From IMG/VR virus record IMGVR_UViG_3300035698_014762, positions 1-23,383 of that record: DNA of 23,383 nt, one strand, 5' to 3'. Positions 1 through 8,056 of this stretch are shown here, piece after piece (the first letter of the stretch is position 1; each line of letters begins with the position of its first letter). This stretch comes from a virus. Both the position numbers and the translations under genes were made by a program. The notes beneath the pieces were generated by a model that did not search any database, was not told where the DNA came from, and saw only the letters and a list, made by a program, of their open reading frames with translations.

Positions 1-447
1 ATCGTAGAGTTCTCTATCCCCGCGCAAAGACTAATTATTGAAAAAAAGTTGTCTTTTACCTATCTTATCTTCTTGATTAGAACAGTTAAGAACTATCAAG
101 TTCTTTTCGAAGATCTTATACAAGAAGACATAGAAAGAAAATTGATAGAGAAGATCATTGAACAAAAAATGAAAGTTTCTGAGATAAACGTTCTTTCTCA
201 AATTCTTACCACCTCTGAAAATCTGGTTGAGAAAAGAGAATTTTTAGAGAATAAGGAAATGACATTAAAGGAATTGATTTTAAGAACTGGTGAAAGAGAA
301 AAACAGGATTTACTTGAATTTTATAAAAAGCTGATTTCTTTTGAATTAGAAATTTCTTTGATGTTAGAAAAACGTTATCCTTTAGAAGAGGAATATAAAA
401 ATAAATTAGAAGTTATAAAGGAAAGAATTGAATCTCTTTTATTATGA
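1..447 (+). CDS. Hypothetical protein, 5'-truncated by window edge
   Basis: The reading frame is open from base 1 to the TGA at 445-447, so this is the C-terminal 148 residues of a longer protein. The first in-frame start-like codon is a TTG at 49, and I see no reason to prefer it because the frame continues upstream without a stop. The visible part is rich in Glu, Lys, Ile and Leu and looks almost entirely alpha-helical, possibly coiled coil in its last 100 residues. I recognise no family. The stop overlaps the next start as ATGA (444-447), so the two genes are probably translationally coupled. Its place just before the portal would suit a terminase or packaging-related gene, but the sequence does not show this. 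Confidence 0.7.
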   Translation: MVEFSIPAQRLIIEKKLSFTYLIFLIRTVKNYQVLFEDLIQEDIERKLIEKIIEQKMKVSEINVLSQILTTSENLVEKREFLENKEMTLKELILRTGEREKQDLLEFYKKLISFELEISLMLEKRYPLEEEYKNKLEVIKERIESLLL

Positions 448-1250
448 AGATATGTATACCCTCAAAAAACCGAGCAGAGACGATTAAGACTCATCTATTC
501 TTTAATCCAAAGGATGTCTTAATTTTTGTTGAACCTCAAGAGGTCCGAAAATATCAGATCTTCTGCCCTGAGTATACTATAGTAGACATATTAAAATCAG
601 ACCAAGGAGTTTCTTATGCTAGGAATTACATTTTAGATTATGTTAAGGAGGATAAATTCATTATGGCTGATGATGACATTAATTATTTTGGATCAAGGAA
701 CAAAAATGGAAGATATGATAAAATGTATGATCTTAAAGAAATGATTAAAGACATAGAGGAAAAACTTGAGGAACACTGGGGCTGTTCGATTCCATCTAAT
801 GTGTTTGCTTTTTTTGAAAATCAAAATAATAATCAAAAACGATATTATGTCAATAAAAAATCTTTAGTTTCTTTTTATGGTCTAAATAAAAAAGAGATAA
901 AGAAGAACGATATACATTTCGATAATCAATTAGAAATAGATGACATTGATTTCAGTGCCTTAATTATTCTTCATGATGGAAAAATTAGTTCTGATTATAA
1001 ATATGCAATGTCTCATGATATGAGAACACAAGGGGGTATTATGTCTATGAGAAAATTAAATTCGTACAGTGTAGATTTAACAATCAGAGAACATATAAAA
1101 CAATTATCAAATAAATATGGTGCAGAATTTGTAAAGTACACACATTCAAAAGAAGGGTATGTTCATTCATGTACAATCAATTTTGATTTGTTAATAAAGA
1201 GAAAAGAGATAGTTAAAAAGAACTATGAGGAATATTTATTAAATAAATAA
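444..1250 (+). CDS. TAGT/GREB1-like GT-A glycosyltransferase (possible DNA-base modifier)
   Basis: This 268-residue protein has a GT-A nucleotide-sugar transferase layout. A first beta-strand carries IPSKNRA (residues 5-11), a second strand has VLIFVEP (25-31), an SYARN motif follows (57-61), and a metal-binding acidic cluster FIMADDDI lies at 72-79 (Asp76-78). This order resembles the TET-associated glycosyltransferase (TAGT/GREB1) group of phages, which has been proposed to glycosylate oxidised or hydroxymethylated DNA bases. No TET/JBP or hydroxymethylase gene is present in the window, so a DNA substrate is inference. The start is fixed by the ATGA overlap with the preceding gene. It sits apart from the main sugar cassette, directly upstream of the portal. 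It could also be an ordinary protein or glycan transferase. GT-A fold is fairly secure; the TAGT assignment is moderate. Confidence 0.65.
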   Translation: MKICIPSKNRAETIKTHLFFNPKDVLIFVEPQEVRKYQIFCPEYTIVDILKSDQGVSYARNYILDYVKEDKFIMADDDINYFGSRNKNGRYDKMYDLKEMIKDIEEKLEEHWGCSIPSNVFAFFENQNNNQKRYYVNKKSLVSFYGLNKKEIKKNDIHFDNQLEIDDIDFSALIILHDGKISSDYKYAMSHDMRTQGGIMSMRKLNSYSVDLTIREHIKQLSNKYGAEFVKYTHSKEGYVHSCTINFDLLIKRKEIVKKNYEEYLLNK

Positions 1251-1577
1251 ACCCCTTCTAAGCGTTTAATTATTTCTTAATGATAATATATGCCTATTTA
1301 TAGTTAATCTTTCTCTATAAGAGTTCTAAAGCGTTTAAACAACCATTCTATAAGACATTCTTAACAGTAATCTAAAGAAACTAAGCCCTCCCTTCAATAT
1401 TTATTTTTTTCTAACATTTTGTATATGTTTCTACCTTTTTACTATTTGCATAAATAGTAGTAAAATAAATACAATATACAAAAGTTTCATTTTAAAAACG
1501 GGACTAAATTGTTTGTGCCAGAAAAAGCTGATTCATTATTAATTCAAAAAAAATATTAAAATAAATTTCAAACCTTT
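1251..1577 (+). other. Intergenic gap with inverted repeat and weak promoter-like elements
   Basis: This 327-base gap before the portal gene has no convincing ORF. It contains an 8-bp inverted repeat with a 4-base loop (TACTATTT at 1440-1447, AAATAGTA at 1452-1459). It also has a weak sigma70-like pair, TTGCAT (1446-1451) and TACAAT (1470-1475), spaced 18 bases and overlapping that repeat. The 10-mer AAGCGTTTAA occurs twice (1260-1269 and 1329-1338), which may be chance in AT-rich DNA or a protein-binding site. I see no terminator with a T-tract. The gap probably separates an upstream transcript from the head operon. Confidence 0.45.
1446..1475 (+). promoter_or_regulatory. Weak sigma70-like promoter candidate before the portal gene
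   Basis: TTGCAT at 1446-1451 and TACAAT at 1470-1475 are separated by 18 bases. The -10 matches 5 of 6 consensus positions, the -35 only 3 of 6. The -35 lies in a hairpin-forming inverted repeat (1440-1459), which could allow an operator role. Chance matches are common at this base composition. Confidence 0.3.
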
Positions 1578-3068
1578 ATGGCTATATACACCTTTTTAAC
1601 AGATATCTTTAAAAGAAACAAAAAAGAAACCTCTCAAAAAAACAGACCTGAGAAAGAAAAGAAACAATTGTCTCTTAAAGACATGATGTCTGAGCTTGGG
1701 GTTAGAACTGAAACTACTATAGGAACATATCAGGAAGAAGAGAGACCAGACAAACTAACTATTGATAATTATATTCAGATGCAAGACAATGATGGAACTG
1801 TTAGAGCGATTACAAGACTGTTTGCACTTCCTTTACAATCTACTCCTATAAAAATCATGCCGGGTGAGAATGATAAAGGAGAAAGAGACTTCATCGAATC
1901 TGTTTTCCTTGGTTCTCCTAAGTCTGGCGGAATGTCTACTCCCCTCCCTTTCGTTATTTCTGATATGACTAGGGCTATTTTCGAAGGATTTCGTTTTTAT
2001 GAAAAAGTACCTCAAGTTATTAAGGAAGGAAAATACAAAAACAAGATAGGTTGGAAAAAGCTGGCGCCGAGGGACGCTAAAACAATGACATTAAGATCAG
2101 ATAAGAATGGAGGATATATGGGAGGTCATCAACAAGCAACTTTTGGATCGAAATCTGTGAATGTAAATATTCCACCAGAAAAAAGTATGCTTTTCACTTT
2201 CCAAAAAGAAAGACATCCTTTATATGGAGAATCGATTTTAAAAACTGCTTGGTATCATTATGATAAAAAACACAAACTATACTATTTAGCACATAAGAAA
2301 GCAGAAATAGATGCAGTAGGGTTAAAGGTATTGAAATTAAATAAAGCTTTCTCTGAAACAGAAGTATCGAAAGCAGAAGATGCTGTAGATAATATAGGTG
2401 CGAACACTAGAGTAACATTACCTCCTGGATTTGATTTAGAAGTTGATAGATCTCCTAGTGGTTATGATGTTCTTAAGTTAATCGAACATCATGATACTCA
2501 AATAGCCTTATCAACTCTTACTCAAGCGTTGGGAATTGGTACAAAATCTACTTATAACTACCCGTATGGTAAAGGACATGCTACTCAAACAGAATATATT
2601 ATTCACATGTTGCATTCTATAATGAAAAACATGGAAGACACTTTAAATTATTGGGCAGTAGCTCCTCTAATAGATTGGAATTATGCAAGTGGAAGTTATC
2701 CAAAAATTAAATTAATGCCTTTGAAAGACAATGTACAAGAATTCTTACTTAACATTTATGAAAAACTTATAACGAAAGACCCAACTACCTTTATGTCCCC
2801 TGCATTTGCTGAAAAATTAAGTAATGAAGTAGCTGAAAGACTTGGTATACCTATTAAAGAAAACGGTAAAGAAGGAGCACTAAAGGCTTTTGAGACTGGT
2901 AAGATAAAGGAGTATGATAAAAAGAAAAAACCAGCAGTACCAACTCCTGAAGAGATAAAAGAAGAAATTAAAAAGAAATCAATTTCTCTTCAAGAAGATC
3001 CTTATTTCTTAGAAAGATTTGAATCAATGGGTAGAAATTATGCTATAGAGCATTTAAATCGAAGTTAA
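1578..3068 (+). CDS. Portal protein, DUF935 / Mu gp29-like
   Basis: This 496-residue protein matches the DUF935 portal family in length and pattern. It has a polar N-terminus, then TIDNYIQMQDNDGTVRAITR (about residues 55-74, the helical region where portals carry subunit contacts). The central stretch YGESILKTAWYHYDKKHKLY (about 216-235) is the family's most recognisable segment. Portals form the dodecameric ring at one head vertex through which terminase drives DNA and to which the connector attaches. The C-terminal 60 residues are charged and Lys/Glu-rich. The ATG at 1578 follows an A/T-rich leader without Shine-Dalgarno and is the first ATG of the frame. The protease gene follows 107 bases later. 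A separate Mu gpF-type minor head protein is not seen next to it. Family assignment comes from remembered pattern, not a search. Confidence 0.88.
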   Translation: MAIYTFLTDIFKRNKKETSQKNRPEKEKKQLSLKDMMSELGVRTETTIGTYQEEERPDKLTIDNYIQMQDNDGTVRAITRLFALPLQSTPIKIMPGENDKGERDFIESVFLGSPKSGGMSTPLPFVISDMTRAIFEGFRFYEKVPQVIKEGKYKNKIGWKKLAPRDAKTMTLRSDKNGGYMGGHQQATFGSKSVNVNIPPEKSMLFTFQKERHPLYGESILKTAWYHYDKKHKLYYLAHKKAEIDAVGLKVLKLNKAFSETEVSKAEDAVDNIGANTRVTLPPGFDLEVDRSPSGYDVLKLIEHHDTQIALSTLTQALGIGTKSTYNYPYGKGHATQTEYIIHMLHSIMKNMEDTLNYWAVAPLIDWNYASGSYPKIKLMPLKDNVQEFLLNIYEKLITKDPTTFMSPAFAEKLSNEVAERLGIPIKENGKEGALKAFETGKIKEYDKKKKPAVPTPEEIKEEIKKKSISLQEDPYFLERFESMGRNYAIEHLNRS

Positions 3069-3136
3069 ACATTTTTTAAGTGTAATGTTATTAAAAATAT
3101 AAAATCGTCGAAAATTTTTATTACATATACTATAAG

Positions 3137-3165
3137 TTTACACATTAAAAAATAACTGTTATAAT
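3137..3165 (+). promoter_or_regulatory. Extended -10 sigma70-type promoter for the capsid operon
   Basis: TTTACA (3137-3142), a 17-base spacer and a perfect TATAAT (3160-3165) preceded by TG (3157-3158, TGn extended -10) form the best promoter in the window. Transcription would be expected to begin near 3170-3173, only a few bases before the protease ATG at 3176, so the mRNA would be leaderless or nearly so. This agrees with the absence of Shine-Dalgarno sites throughout. Confidence 0.65.
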
Positions 3166-3175
3166 ATAAATATAT

Positions 3176-5908
3176 ATGAAAAATTTCAATTTTAAATTAG
3201 ACATTGTCAAAACGTTAGCCGATATTAAAACAGGCGATCGAGTGATTGTCGGTTATGCGTCAACTTTCGATGTTGACACAGACGATGCACAAATAACACG
3301 TGAAGCATTGGAAGGTGCAAAAGATGATTTACTAACGTATTCAACTGTATTATTCAATCATGATATGGATAGACCGATTGGAAAAGTAGTTGATACCACA
3401 GTAGATGATGTAGGTCTTCTTGTGAAAGTCATATTGTCAAAGGAAGAAGACGAAATATGGAAAAAAGTTAAGGAAGGTATAATTTGTAAGTTTTCAATTC
3501 AAGGTCGAGCATTAGAAATTAGAGATGTAGAAGGTGAAGAATCTTTACTACGTCAAATTACTAAAATTAAATTATATGAAGTTTCGTTAGTTTCAGTACC
3601 AGCCAATAAAGGAGCAGAAACGATTAGTTATTGGATAGCTAAATCATTAAATATGTCAGATTTAGAAAAAGGTATAGTTTCAAGACATATAACGATTAAA
3701 GCAGAGGAAAACAGAAAGTGGAATGAGACTTCAGCTATAAAAAGATTAAAAATATGGGCATCTTCAGATGGTTCGGGAGAAAAAGAAAAAATTGATTGGT
3801 CTAAATATGCAACAGGATTTGTTTGTTTTAATAAAACAGATAAAGAGAATTTCGCCTCTTATAAATTACCACATCACGATATAGTCGATAACAAACTTGT
3901 AGTTGTTTCAAAAGGAGTGACTAAAAGTATGACTATGTTAAATGGTTCTATAGAAGAGAACGATACAAACGAAGAAAGAAAAGCTATTTATGATCATATT
4001 GCTAGACATTACGTACAATTTGGAAAAGATGCACCAGAATTAGTTAAAATTATTAAAAATGAAGAAAACGAAGAAAAAAAAGTCGAATCTTCAATAAAAA
4101 TAAATAAAAATATGAATGAAATATTAGAAAAGTTAAAAGCTATCTTAACTAAAGAAACAGTAGATAGTGTTCGTGAAGGTTTAAATGACCTTATAAAGAG
4201 TATTGAAATACAAGAAGATTTGATATTAAAATTGGAAGTAGTAGCTGGAAAGCTTACTGGAGAAGATAAAGAAGTGATTGATACTGCAATTAAAGCTTTG
4301 GCTGAAAGAAAAAACGAATCAAACATGGAAGTATCAGATAAAAAATCTTTTGATTTCGATGATGAAACAGATGAAAGACCAGTATTTCAATTAAATGGAA
4401 GTTTATCAGAAATTGAATTAGATGATGGAAACAAATTTAAAAAACAAGTTCTTAAATTTGGAAAATGGTTCCATTGGGATGCTGACGGAGGTGTTTTAAA
4501 CATTTCTGAAAAAGTAGTCGATGATATCGTTAAAAACTTTAAGAAAGGATTAATTGAACATGTATATGTTCCTTTATCTCATACTAACGATCCTGGCAAA
4601 AACGCAGGTGAAGTTATAAAACTTGTTAAAACAGATACTGGATTAGATGCTATTATAGAAATTAAGGACGAAACAGTAGCTGAAAAGATTAAGAAAGGAC
4701 TTATTAAATGTGTTTCAGCTAGTTTAGATCCTAACTATAGAGTTAAGAAAACAAATAAATTTGTAGGTCCTACTTTATTGCATACTGCTTTAGTAGCAGA
4801 GCCTTATATTAAAGGTATGGATAATTTTGTTTCTCTTTCAGATGATTTCAAAGATAGAAACGTTATTCAATTGGAAGATCAAGAACCTAACTTTTTTGCA
4901 ATTATGAAAGCACTTAAAGAATCTCTTGAAAATATAGAAGATAAAGTAGTAACAACTGATGAAATCGCTGAAGTATTTGCAAAACTTAACACAAACGTAA
5001 CAAAAGAAGTGGTAGAAGAGGAAGAAGGGGAGGAAACAAAAGAAGGAGAGATAAAAGAAGAAGTGATAAAGGAAGAAGAAGTAAAGGAAGAGGAAGTAGT
5101 TACAGAAACAAAAGTTGAGGAAGAAGTTAAAGAAGAGGTTGTAGAAGAAAAGAAAGAAGAAACAGAAGTTGAAGAAAATACAGAAGGCGGAGATGAAGGA
5201 GGTGAAGTAATTGAAAAAAAGAAAGCGCCTGTTTTAGGAGACGTATGCTCAGTAGATGGTAAGCAAGGTAAGTATGTTAAGAAAGGCGATGAATTAGTAT
5301 GTGAAGTTTTGTCAGAAAAAGCATTAGAAGATTTAAAAAAGACAAAATTTCAATCTTGTATGTCCGTTAATATGAAAGCAGGAAAGAGTATGAAAGAAGC
5401 TGCAAAAATCTGTAAGGAAGAAACAAATAAAACATTTGAAAAAATGAATTCAGAGGAAGTATCAGAGAAAAAGTCTGAGACTAAGTCTGAAGATTCTGCC
5501 CAGTTAGATTTTGCTGACGCAGAAAAAGTATATGAGGAATATCTCAATGAGGGCAAGCTAGTGCCTGCTCAAAAAGAGACATTCATCAAACTTATTAGTT
5601 CAGGAAAAACTTTAGAATTTGGAGACGATAAGGTCGATGTAGCCAAACTCATAAAGAATTTCATGGAGTCCCAAACTTCAGTTATCAATTTTGATGAAGA
5701 AGGAGTGGTAGAAGGAGAAGAAAAGGAAGAAAAAACATCAGAAGAAGAAAAAGGAAAGGAAGCAGATTTATCAGACATCCCAAATGAAGCAAAAGAACTA
5801 TTTTCAAAAATGGGTCTTAAAGGCGAAGATGTAGGTAAATCATGGAATTATGCTAAAGAGTTGAAAGATGACGAAGATTCAGAAAAATCAACAACATTAT
5901 TCAATTAA
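3176..5908 (+). CDS. Prohead protease-scaffold polyprotein with two S78-like protease modules
   Basis: This 910-residue protein should cleave and scaffold the immature capsid. Module 1 (about 20-155) is an HK97-type S78 protease: VIVGYAST (23-30), the LFNHD motif with His62, FSIQG with Ser107, and the EVSLVSVP segment (135-142). A domain with YKLPHHD (229-235) and ARHYVQFG (276-283) follows, as in other phage head proteases. After a helical linker (310-380), module 2 (about 425-555) repeats the fold: VPLSHTND with His469, KCVSASLD with Ser514, and a LLHTALVAEP strand. The His-to-Ser spacing is 45 residues in both. A very acidic Glu/Lys/Val linker spans about 612-680. A Cys motif (CMSVNMKAGKSMKEAAKIC, 728-746) and a GKLVPAQKETF segment (793-803) typical of phage protease/scaffold C-termini follow. 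Start 3176 fits the promoter at 3137-3165. The fusion is long for the family; whether module 2 is active is unknown. Confidence 0.85.
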   Translation: MKNFNFKLDIVKTLADIKTGDRVIVGYASTFDVDTDDAQITREALEGAKDDLLTYSTVLFNHDMDRPIGKVVDTTVDDVGLLVKVILSKEEDEIWKKVKEGIICKFSIQGRALEIRDVEGEESLLRQITKIKLYEVSLVSVPANKGAETISYWIAKSLNMSDLEKGIVSRHITIKAEENRKWNETSAIKRLKIWASSDGSGEKEKIDWSKYATGFVCFNKTDKENFASYKLPHHDIVDNKLVVVSKGVTKSMTMLNGSIEENDTNEERKAIYDHIARHYVQFGKDAPELVKIIKNEENEEKKVESSIKINKNMNEILEKLKAILTKETVDSVREGLNDLIKSIEIQEDLILKLEVVAGKLTGEDKEVIDTAIKALAERKNESNMEVSDKKSFDFDDETDERPVFQLNGSLSEIELDDGNKFKKQVLKFGKWFHWDADGGVLNISEKVVDDIVKNFKKGLIEHVYVPLSHTNDPGKNAGEVIKLVKTDTGLDAIIEIKDETVAEKIKKGLIKCVSASLDPNYRVKKTNKFVGPTLLHTALVAEPYIKGMDNFVSLSDDFKDRNVIQLEDQEPNFFAIMKALKESLENIEDKVVTTDEIAEVFAKLNTNVTKEVVEEEEGEETKEGEIKEEVIKEEEVKEEEVVTETKVEEEVKEEVVEEKKEETEVEENTEGGDEGGEVIEKKKAPVLGDVCSVDGKQGKYVKKGDELVCEVLSEKALEDLKKTKFQSCMSVNMKAGKSMKEAAKICKEETNKTFEKMNSEEVSEKKSETKSEDSAQLDFADAEKVYEEYLNEGKLVPAQKETFIKLISSGKTLEFGDDKVDVAKLIKNFMESQTSVINFDEEGVVEGEEKEEKTSEEEKGKEADLSDIPNEAKELFSKMGLKGEDVGKSWNYAKELKDDEDSEKSTTLFN

Positions 5909-5926
5909 TATTAACAATAAAACAAC

Positions 5927-6337
5927 ATGACAGCATTAACAGATAATTACGAAGCAAAAAGACAAGATGGTGAGATAATTTCAGTACCAGTTTTGTCTGC
6001 TGCAGTTATATACAAAGGAGCTATGGTTTGTGATAACGGTACAGGATATGCTTCTGCAGGAACCGACGCTGATGCAGCTACTTTCTTAGGAGTTGCAGTA
6101 GAAAAGGTAGACAATACTAGTGGTGATGATGGTACATTAAATGTTAGAGTTTATAAGACAGGTGTTTATCAATATGCAAAGGCAACCGCAGTTCAAACAG
6201 ATCTCGGAGTTGTAGTATATGTGAGAGATGACAACACTGTTAGCACTTCAACTACAAACTCAATTTCTGCAGGATATGTAGTTAGCATTGTTGATAGTTC
6301 CACTGTAAAAGTCAGAATTGACTTAGCAGCTAAATAA
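5927..6337 (+). CDS. Capsid cement/decoration protein, DUF2190-like
   Basis: This 136-residue protein has the short, Gly/Ala/Val/Thr-rich beta-sheet composition of DUF2190 head-decoration proteins. It begins with a conserved-type opening (DNYEAKRQDGEIISVPV, residues 6-22), followed by strands such as IYKGAMVCDNGTGYASAG (28-45) and FLGVAVEKVDN (53-63). Family members bind the outside of the mature shell between capsomers and stabilise it. It lies 18 bases after the protease and 9 bases before the major capsid gene, the expected gene order for Mu-like heads. The ATG follows AATAAAACAAC with no Shine-Dalgarno. Exposed beta-loops rich in Ser and Thr would make it a plausible acceptor for the downstream glycosyltransferases, but this is inference. 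Confidence 0.8.
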   Translation: MTALTDNYEAKRQDGEIISVPVLSAAVIYKGAMVCDNGTGYASAGTDADAATFLGVAVEKVDNTSGDDGTLNVRVYKTGVYQYAKATAVQTDLGVVVYVRDDNTVSTSTTNSISAGYVVSIVDSSTVKVRIDLAAK

Positions 6338-6346
6338 AAATAAAAT

Positions 6347-7285
6347 ATGCTTACTAAAGGAGATATCCCAAAGTTACTACTCGCTGGAATGAAGACGAAC
6401 TTCATGAAAGCGTATGAAGTAGCTCAAAAAGAACATTTAGATATTGCTACTGTTATTACTTCATCAAAAAGCTCAGAAACATACCCTTGGCTTGGAGCGG
6501 TACCGAAAATGAATGAATGGAGAGATGAAAGAATTCCACAAGCAATGTTAGAACACAACTTCACTATTGCAAACAGAGATTTTGAAGCATCTATCGCAGT
6601 TGATAGAAATGCTATCGAAGATGAACAATATGGACAAATCGAAGTACGTGTTAAAGAACTTGCGACAGAAGCAGTTAGATTTTTTGATGAACTAGCGTTT
6701 ACCTTGATGGGTCAAGGAACAGGTACATCAGGTACTGCAGGAACTATCTACGACGGAGTTACTATTTCTTGTTATGATACAAAAGCGTTTTTCGCGACAA
6801 ATCATACAGAAGGAGATTCCGGTACACAATCTAACAGAGGTTCATCAGCATTGAGCGCAACTGCTCTTCAAGCTTCAATAACAGCTATGAAAAAGTTCAA
6901 AAATGATAAAGGTAAACCAGCACATGTAAGACCTAACCTTTTAGTAGTTCCTACAGATCTAGAATGGGAAGCTAAAGAATTATTGAACTCACAGTATTAT
7001 CCAGAAGAAGGTACTACTACTAATAAACTGGCAACAAATGTTTTGAAAGGTTCATTGAATCTATTGGTTAACGACTATTTAACAGATACAGACAATTGGT
7101 TTGTGTTCGACACAAACAGAGTAGTTAAACCTATGATTCTTCAACTTAGACAAGACCCACGTTTCGCAAGTTTAGTATCAGGTACAGAATCATCATTCAT
7201 GAGAAAGAAACTTTACTTCGGTGTAGACTGGAGAGGAGAAATCTTATGGGGTGATTGGAGAACAGGATACGTATCAATCGTCTAA
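6347..7285 (+). CDS. Major capsid protein, Mu gpT-like
   Basis: This 312-residue protein fits the Mu gpT family of HK97-fold shell proteins in size and pattern. It begins MLTKGDIPKLLLAGMKTNF (1-19). The YPWLGAVPKMNEWRDER segment (about 46-62), a DFEASIAVDRNAIEDEQYG stretch (about 79-97) and the FFDELAFTLMGQG helix (about 113-125) are characteristic. The C-terminal half contains RPNLLVVPTDLEWEAKELL and a closing FGVDWRGEILWGDWRTGYV region. Many copies assemble the icosahedral shell on the scaffold supplied by the protease polyprotein. There is no long N-terminal scaffold (delta) domain, consistent with scaffolding residing in the upstream protein. Codon use shows no difference from the neighbours. 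The ATG follows an A-rich tract. A structured RNA segment follows the stop codon. Confidence 0.9.
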   Translation: MLTKGDIPKLLLAGMKTNFMKAYEVAQKEHLDIATVITSSKSSETYPWLGAVPKMNEWRDERIPQAMLEHNFTIANRDFEASIAVDRNAIEDEQYGQIEVRVKELATEAVRFFDELAFTLMGQGTGTSGTAGTIYDGVTISCYDTKAFFATNHTEGDSGTQSNRGSSALSATALQASITAMKKFKNDKGKPAHVRPNLLVVPTDLEWEAKELLNSQYYPEEGTTTNKLATNVLKGSLNLLVNDYLTDTDNWFVFDTNRVVKPMILQLRQDPRFASLVSGTESSFMRKKLYFGVDWRGEILWGDWRTGYVSIV

Positions 7286-7298
7286 AGATTATTCATAA

Positions 7299-7367
7299 TC
7301 CTTCAAATCTTGCTCAAGTGTTAAATTCTTTCCCACTACACTGGAGCAAGTGGAAAGAATTGAAGGA
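7299..7367 (+). ncRNA. Compact RNA structure (hairpin plus possible pseudoknot) after the capsid gene
   Basis: Three complementary pairs overlap here. The main hairpin pairs 7324-7333 with 7352-7361 (10 bp, no mismatch) and continues after a bulged C by 7335-7337 with 7349-7351. The segment 7309-7315 (CTTGCTC) is complementary to 7344-7350 (GAGCAAG), which lies in the hairpin loop and the adjoining stem, giving a pseudoknot or an alternative fold. An outer pair joins 7299-7306 with 7360-7367 (8 bp). No U-tract follows, so it is not a standard intrinsic terminator. It could attenuate transcription, protect the capsid mRNA 3' end, or switch. It is read from base pairing only. Confidence 0.5.
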
Positions 7368-7389
7368 CGTTATATTCTCTAAGTATAAA
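7360..7389 (+). promoter_or_regulatory. Promoter candidate before the first cassette glycosyltransferase
   Basis: TTGAAG (7360-7365) and TATAAA (7384-7389) are separated by 18 bases and match the sigma70 consensus at 4 and 5 of 6 positions. Transcription would begin about 12 bases upstream of the ATG at 7408. The -35 overlaps the 3' arm of the preceding RNA structure. In AT-rich DNA this could be chance. Confidence 0.35.
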
Positions 7390-7407
7390 AAATAAAATAA
7401 AAGAATT

Positions 7408-8055
7408 ATGATAGAAAACAAGAAATTAGTCATAGGTATTCCTTCCTCTGGTATGGTTGATTGGAGATTTGCTAGTAGTCTAATGACTTTACAACTTACT
7501 CAAGAAACAAGAATTGTTTGGACAGTTAAAGTTATGATTGATACTGCCAGAAACACTCTAGTTAAAGAAGCACTTAAAGATGATAGTTTTACACATCTTT
7601 TAATGATAGATGATGATATGACATTCGAACCAGATTTTGTTGAAAGACTTTTAGAACACGATGTAGATGTTGTTGGAGGTCTTGCATTCAAACGTAGTCA
7701 AGATTTCAAACCTTGTGTATATAGACAAAATAAGAAGGATATGAATTATTATCCTATCTTACCAGAAGTATTTCAAGAGGTTGACATTGTTGGAACAGGT
7801 GGTATGCTAATAAATATGGAAGTATTGAAAAAAATGAAAGAACCTTGGTTTTTCACAGATTATGATAAAGATGGTACTCATTGGAGTGTTGATTTTCGTT
7901 TCTGTCAAAAAGCAAAACAAAAAGGTTTTAAAATATTCGTTGATCCAGAGGCACCAATGGGACATGTTGGTAACTCTCCTATTATCGGTCGAACTGATTT
8001 TTTAAAACATGTAAAAGAAGAAGAAAAAATAAATAAACTTTTAAATAAAAAATAA
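7408..8055 (+). CDS. GT-A glycosyltransferase (phage GT2-like), first of the cassette
   Basis: This 215-residue protein is a single-domain GT-A transferase. It starts with the nucleotide-binding strand LVIGIPSSG (7-15). It has an ARNTLV motif (47-52) and the metal-binding HLLMIDDDM (63-71, Asp68-70), followed by VDVVGGLAFKRSQDFKPCVY. A GTGGMLIN segment (about 129-136) and WSVDFRFCQKAKQKGFKI (about 153-170) form the acceptor side. It has two relatives at the far end of the cassette (21220-21924 and 21899-22516), which share the (A/N)RN motif, the D-x-D site and the late region. It begins 122 bases after the capsid stop and ends one base before the small virion-type protein at 8057. Donor and acceptor cannot be read from sequence. 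Confidence 0.82.
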   Translation: MIENKKLVIGIPSSGMVDWRFASSLMTLQLTQETRIVWTVKVMIDTARNTLVKEALKDDSFTHLLMIDDDMTFEPDFVERLLEHDVDVVGGLAFKRSQDFKPCVYRQNKKDMNYYPILPEVFQEVDIVGTGGMLINMEVLKKMKEPWFFTDYDKDGTHWSVDFRFCQKAKQKGFKIFVDPEAPMGHVGNSPIIGRTDFLKHVKEEEKINKLLNKK

Positions 8056-8056
8056 A

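Noticed and set aside
49-447. TTG at 49 as the start of the first gene
   Set aside because: The frame is open upstream to base 1, so the gene is more simply cut by the window edge.
7246-7395. Frameshifted C-terminal extension of the capsid protein, or a small gene, over the structured segment
   Set aside because: A frame here reads plausibly (NPSNLAQVLNSFPLHWSKWK) but has no ATG and no slippery heptamer before the capsid stop, and the sequence is explained by the self-complementary RNA stem.
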